Source: Bacillus aquiflavi
GTDB lineage: Bacteria > Bacillota > Bacilli > Bacillales > Cytobacillaceae
Length of the DNA: 64,000 nucleotides
Assembly: GCF_019915265.1 (NCBI RefSeq)
Contig: NZ_CP082780.1
Location: 2,232,001-2,296,000, forward strand
Direction: 5' to 3'
Both the position numbers and the translations under genes were made by a program. Shown one piece after another: positions 63,272 through 64,000 of this stretch (within the stretch, counting starts at the first letter, position 1; every line of letters begins with the position of its first letter). The notes beneath the pieces were generated by a model that searched no databases, had not been told where the DNA came from, and saw only the letters and a program-made list of their open reading frames with translations.

Positions 63272-64000
63272 CTATTTATTTTTTCTCGCTAATCTTCTTT
63301 GTCGCTTCTTTATTCGCTCAATTTCTTCCTTCATTTTCTTTTTATATCCCGGCTTTACTTTTGAAGGCTTTTTCACTAAATTTCTTGTTTGTTCATCTAA
63401 CTCATTATGTCGTTTTTTCCGTTTTTTGCGTCTGTTCCGATCATCTATTTCGACCCATTCTCCATTTTGAATATCGATGTTTTTAAAGATAATCCCCATT
63501 TTTTCAAGCTGATTTAACGTATCTTCATCTGAAGCTTCATACATTGTTACAGCCATTCCTGAAAAGCCTGCTCGAGCTGTTCGTCCTACACGGTGAACAT
63601 AAAATTCTAAATCAGATGGCAGTTCGAAATTAATGATGTGACTAACTCCTTCAATATCAATTCCCCGTGCCGCTAAATCAGTTGCTACAATATATTGATA
63701 ATGCAGATCCTTTACTTGCTTCATCATTTTTTTTCGTTCCCTGGGAGTTAAATCACCGTGAATACGCCCTACTTTTAACCCTTTTTCAATTAAACGATCG
63801 GCAACATGATCAGCCATTTTTTTCGTATTTGTAAACACGATCGCTAAATATGGGTTCATCGTCTTAAGTATATCGTAAACGAGATTTATTTTCTCACGGT
63901 GACGAAGCGGGATTAAATAATGATCAATTTTTTCAGCTGTAATCTTTTTCGGTTCAATATGAGTGTATTTTGGATTTTTCATATATTTCCTTAAAAATGG
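63272..64000 (-). CDS. cshB: DEAD-box RNA helicase, C-terminal part (runs off the right edge)
   Basis: About 243 residues are visible, open to the window edge (PFLRKYMKNPKYTHIEP...). This is the second RecA-like domain: motif IV AIVFTNTKK, motif V VATDLAARGIDIEG and motif VI HRVGRTARAG. A strongly basic tail follows (RNRRKKRKKRHNE ... RIKKRQRRLARKNK), likely for RNA binding. The ATG at 63982 is internal, not the start. Orthologue of YqfR/CshB, which acts in cold-shock and RNA metabolism. Confidence 0.93.
   Translation of the reverse strand, partial: PFLRKYMKNPKYTHIEPKKITAEKIDHYLIPLRHREKINLVYDILKTMNPYLAIVFTNTKKMADHVADRLIEKGLKVGRIHGDLTPRERKKMMKQVKDLHYQYIVATDLAARGIDIEGVSHIINFELPSDLEFYVHRVGRTARAGFSGMAVTMYEASDEDTLNQLEKMGIIFKNIDIQNGEWVEIDDRNRRKKRKKRHNELDEQTRNLVKKPSKVKPGYKKKMKEEIERIKKRQRRLARKNK

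Noticed and set aside
1-64000. CRISPR arrays, prophage, restriction or toxin-antitoxin modules
   Set aside because: No regularly spaced direct repeats, integrase, phage structural genes, methyltransferase-endonuclease pairs or typical toxin-antitoxin pairs were found.

Overview
This 64 kb window is low-GC Firmicute chromosome and almost certainly comes from a Bacillaceae (Bacillus sensu lato) genome. From efp on the left to cshB on the right, gene content, order and mostly leftward orientation follow the yqhX-yqfR stretch of Bacillus subtilis. The comG operon, the glycine riboswitch-gcvT-gcvPA-gcvPB operon, ltaS, the pst operon, sodA, ispG, zur and nfo are all in place. Spore genes (a SpoVAF homologue, a YjcZ-type small protein) fit an endospore former. 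This is ordinary core chromosome; I see no prophage, CRISPR array, defence island or biosynthetic cluster.

Layout. 1-6.1 kb: start of an alkaline phosphatase gene, then efp, papA, aroQ and the membrane genes yqhR (broken), yqhQ, yqhP and the patatin yqhO. 6.1-10.8 kb: class II ribonucleotide reductase nrdJ with two NrdR boxes, in the position where B. subtilis has mntR; then lipM and yqhL. 11-15.4 kb: glycine cleavage operon behind a tandem glycine riboswitch, with gcvPA frameshifted. 15.5-18.6 kb: yqhH-yqhG, then about 590 bp of debris where B. subtilis has sinIR and tapA-sipW-tasA. 18.6-23.5 kb: yqzE, aroK, comGG-comGA, tRNA-Gln. 23.7-33.6 kb: a SufR-like regulator, yqgY, a MidA-like methyltransferase, a candidate small RNA, yqgX, yqgW, yqgU, yqgT, a regulator/membrane-protein pair, a deaminase and ltaS. 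33.8-41.9 kb: yqgQ, an orphan spoVAF with a divergent unknown gene, rhomboid yqgP, yqgO, a DUF92 gene, yqgN, rpmG and an unknown gene. 41.9-47.2 kb: pstSCAB1B2-phoU with PhoP boxes and a frameshifted pstA. 47.5-64 kb: pbpA, yqgE, sodA, yqgC, a Na/Pi cotransporter, a DUF1189 gene, an MFS transporter, yqfZ, ispG, yqfX, yqfW, a YjcZ peptide, znuCB-zur, yqfT, nfo and the 3' part of cshB.

How the genes work together. Phosphate acquisition is over-represented: an exported alkaline phosphatase, PstSCAB/PhoU, and a separate Na/Pi cotransporter with a PhoU domain. Zinc uptake (ZnuBC) is co-transcribed with its probable repressor Zur. comG encodes the competence pseudopilus. gcvT/PA/PB together with lipM supply the lipoylated glycine cleavage system.

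Beyond the genes, three things stand out. (1) A family of roughly 90-160 bp intergenic repeats with GTnGACAAA / TTTGTCnAC ends occurs at least six times, several times wedged between a stop codon and its terminator. (2) Four conserved genes (yqhR, gcvPA, pstA, the DUF1189 gene) are broken precisely at A/T homopolymers, suggesting either read errors or real slippage. (3) A promoter-terminator unit without an ORF at 25.9 kb could encode a C-rich small RNA.
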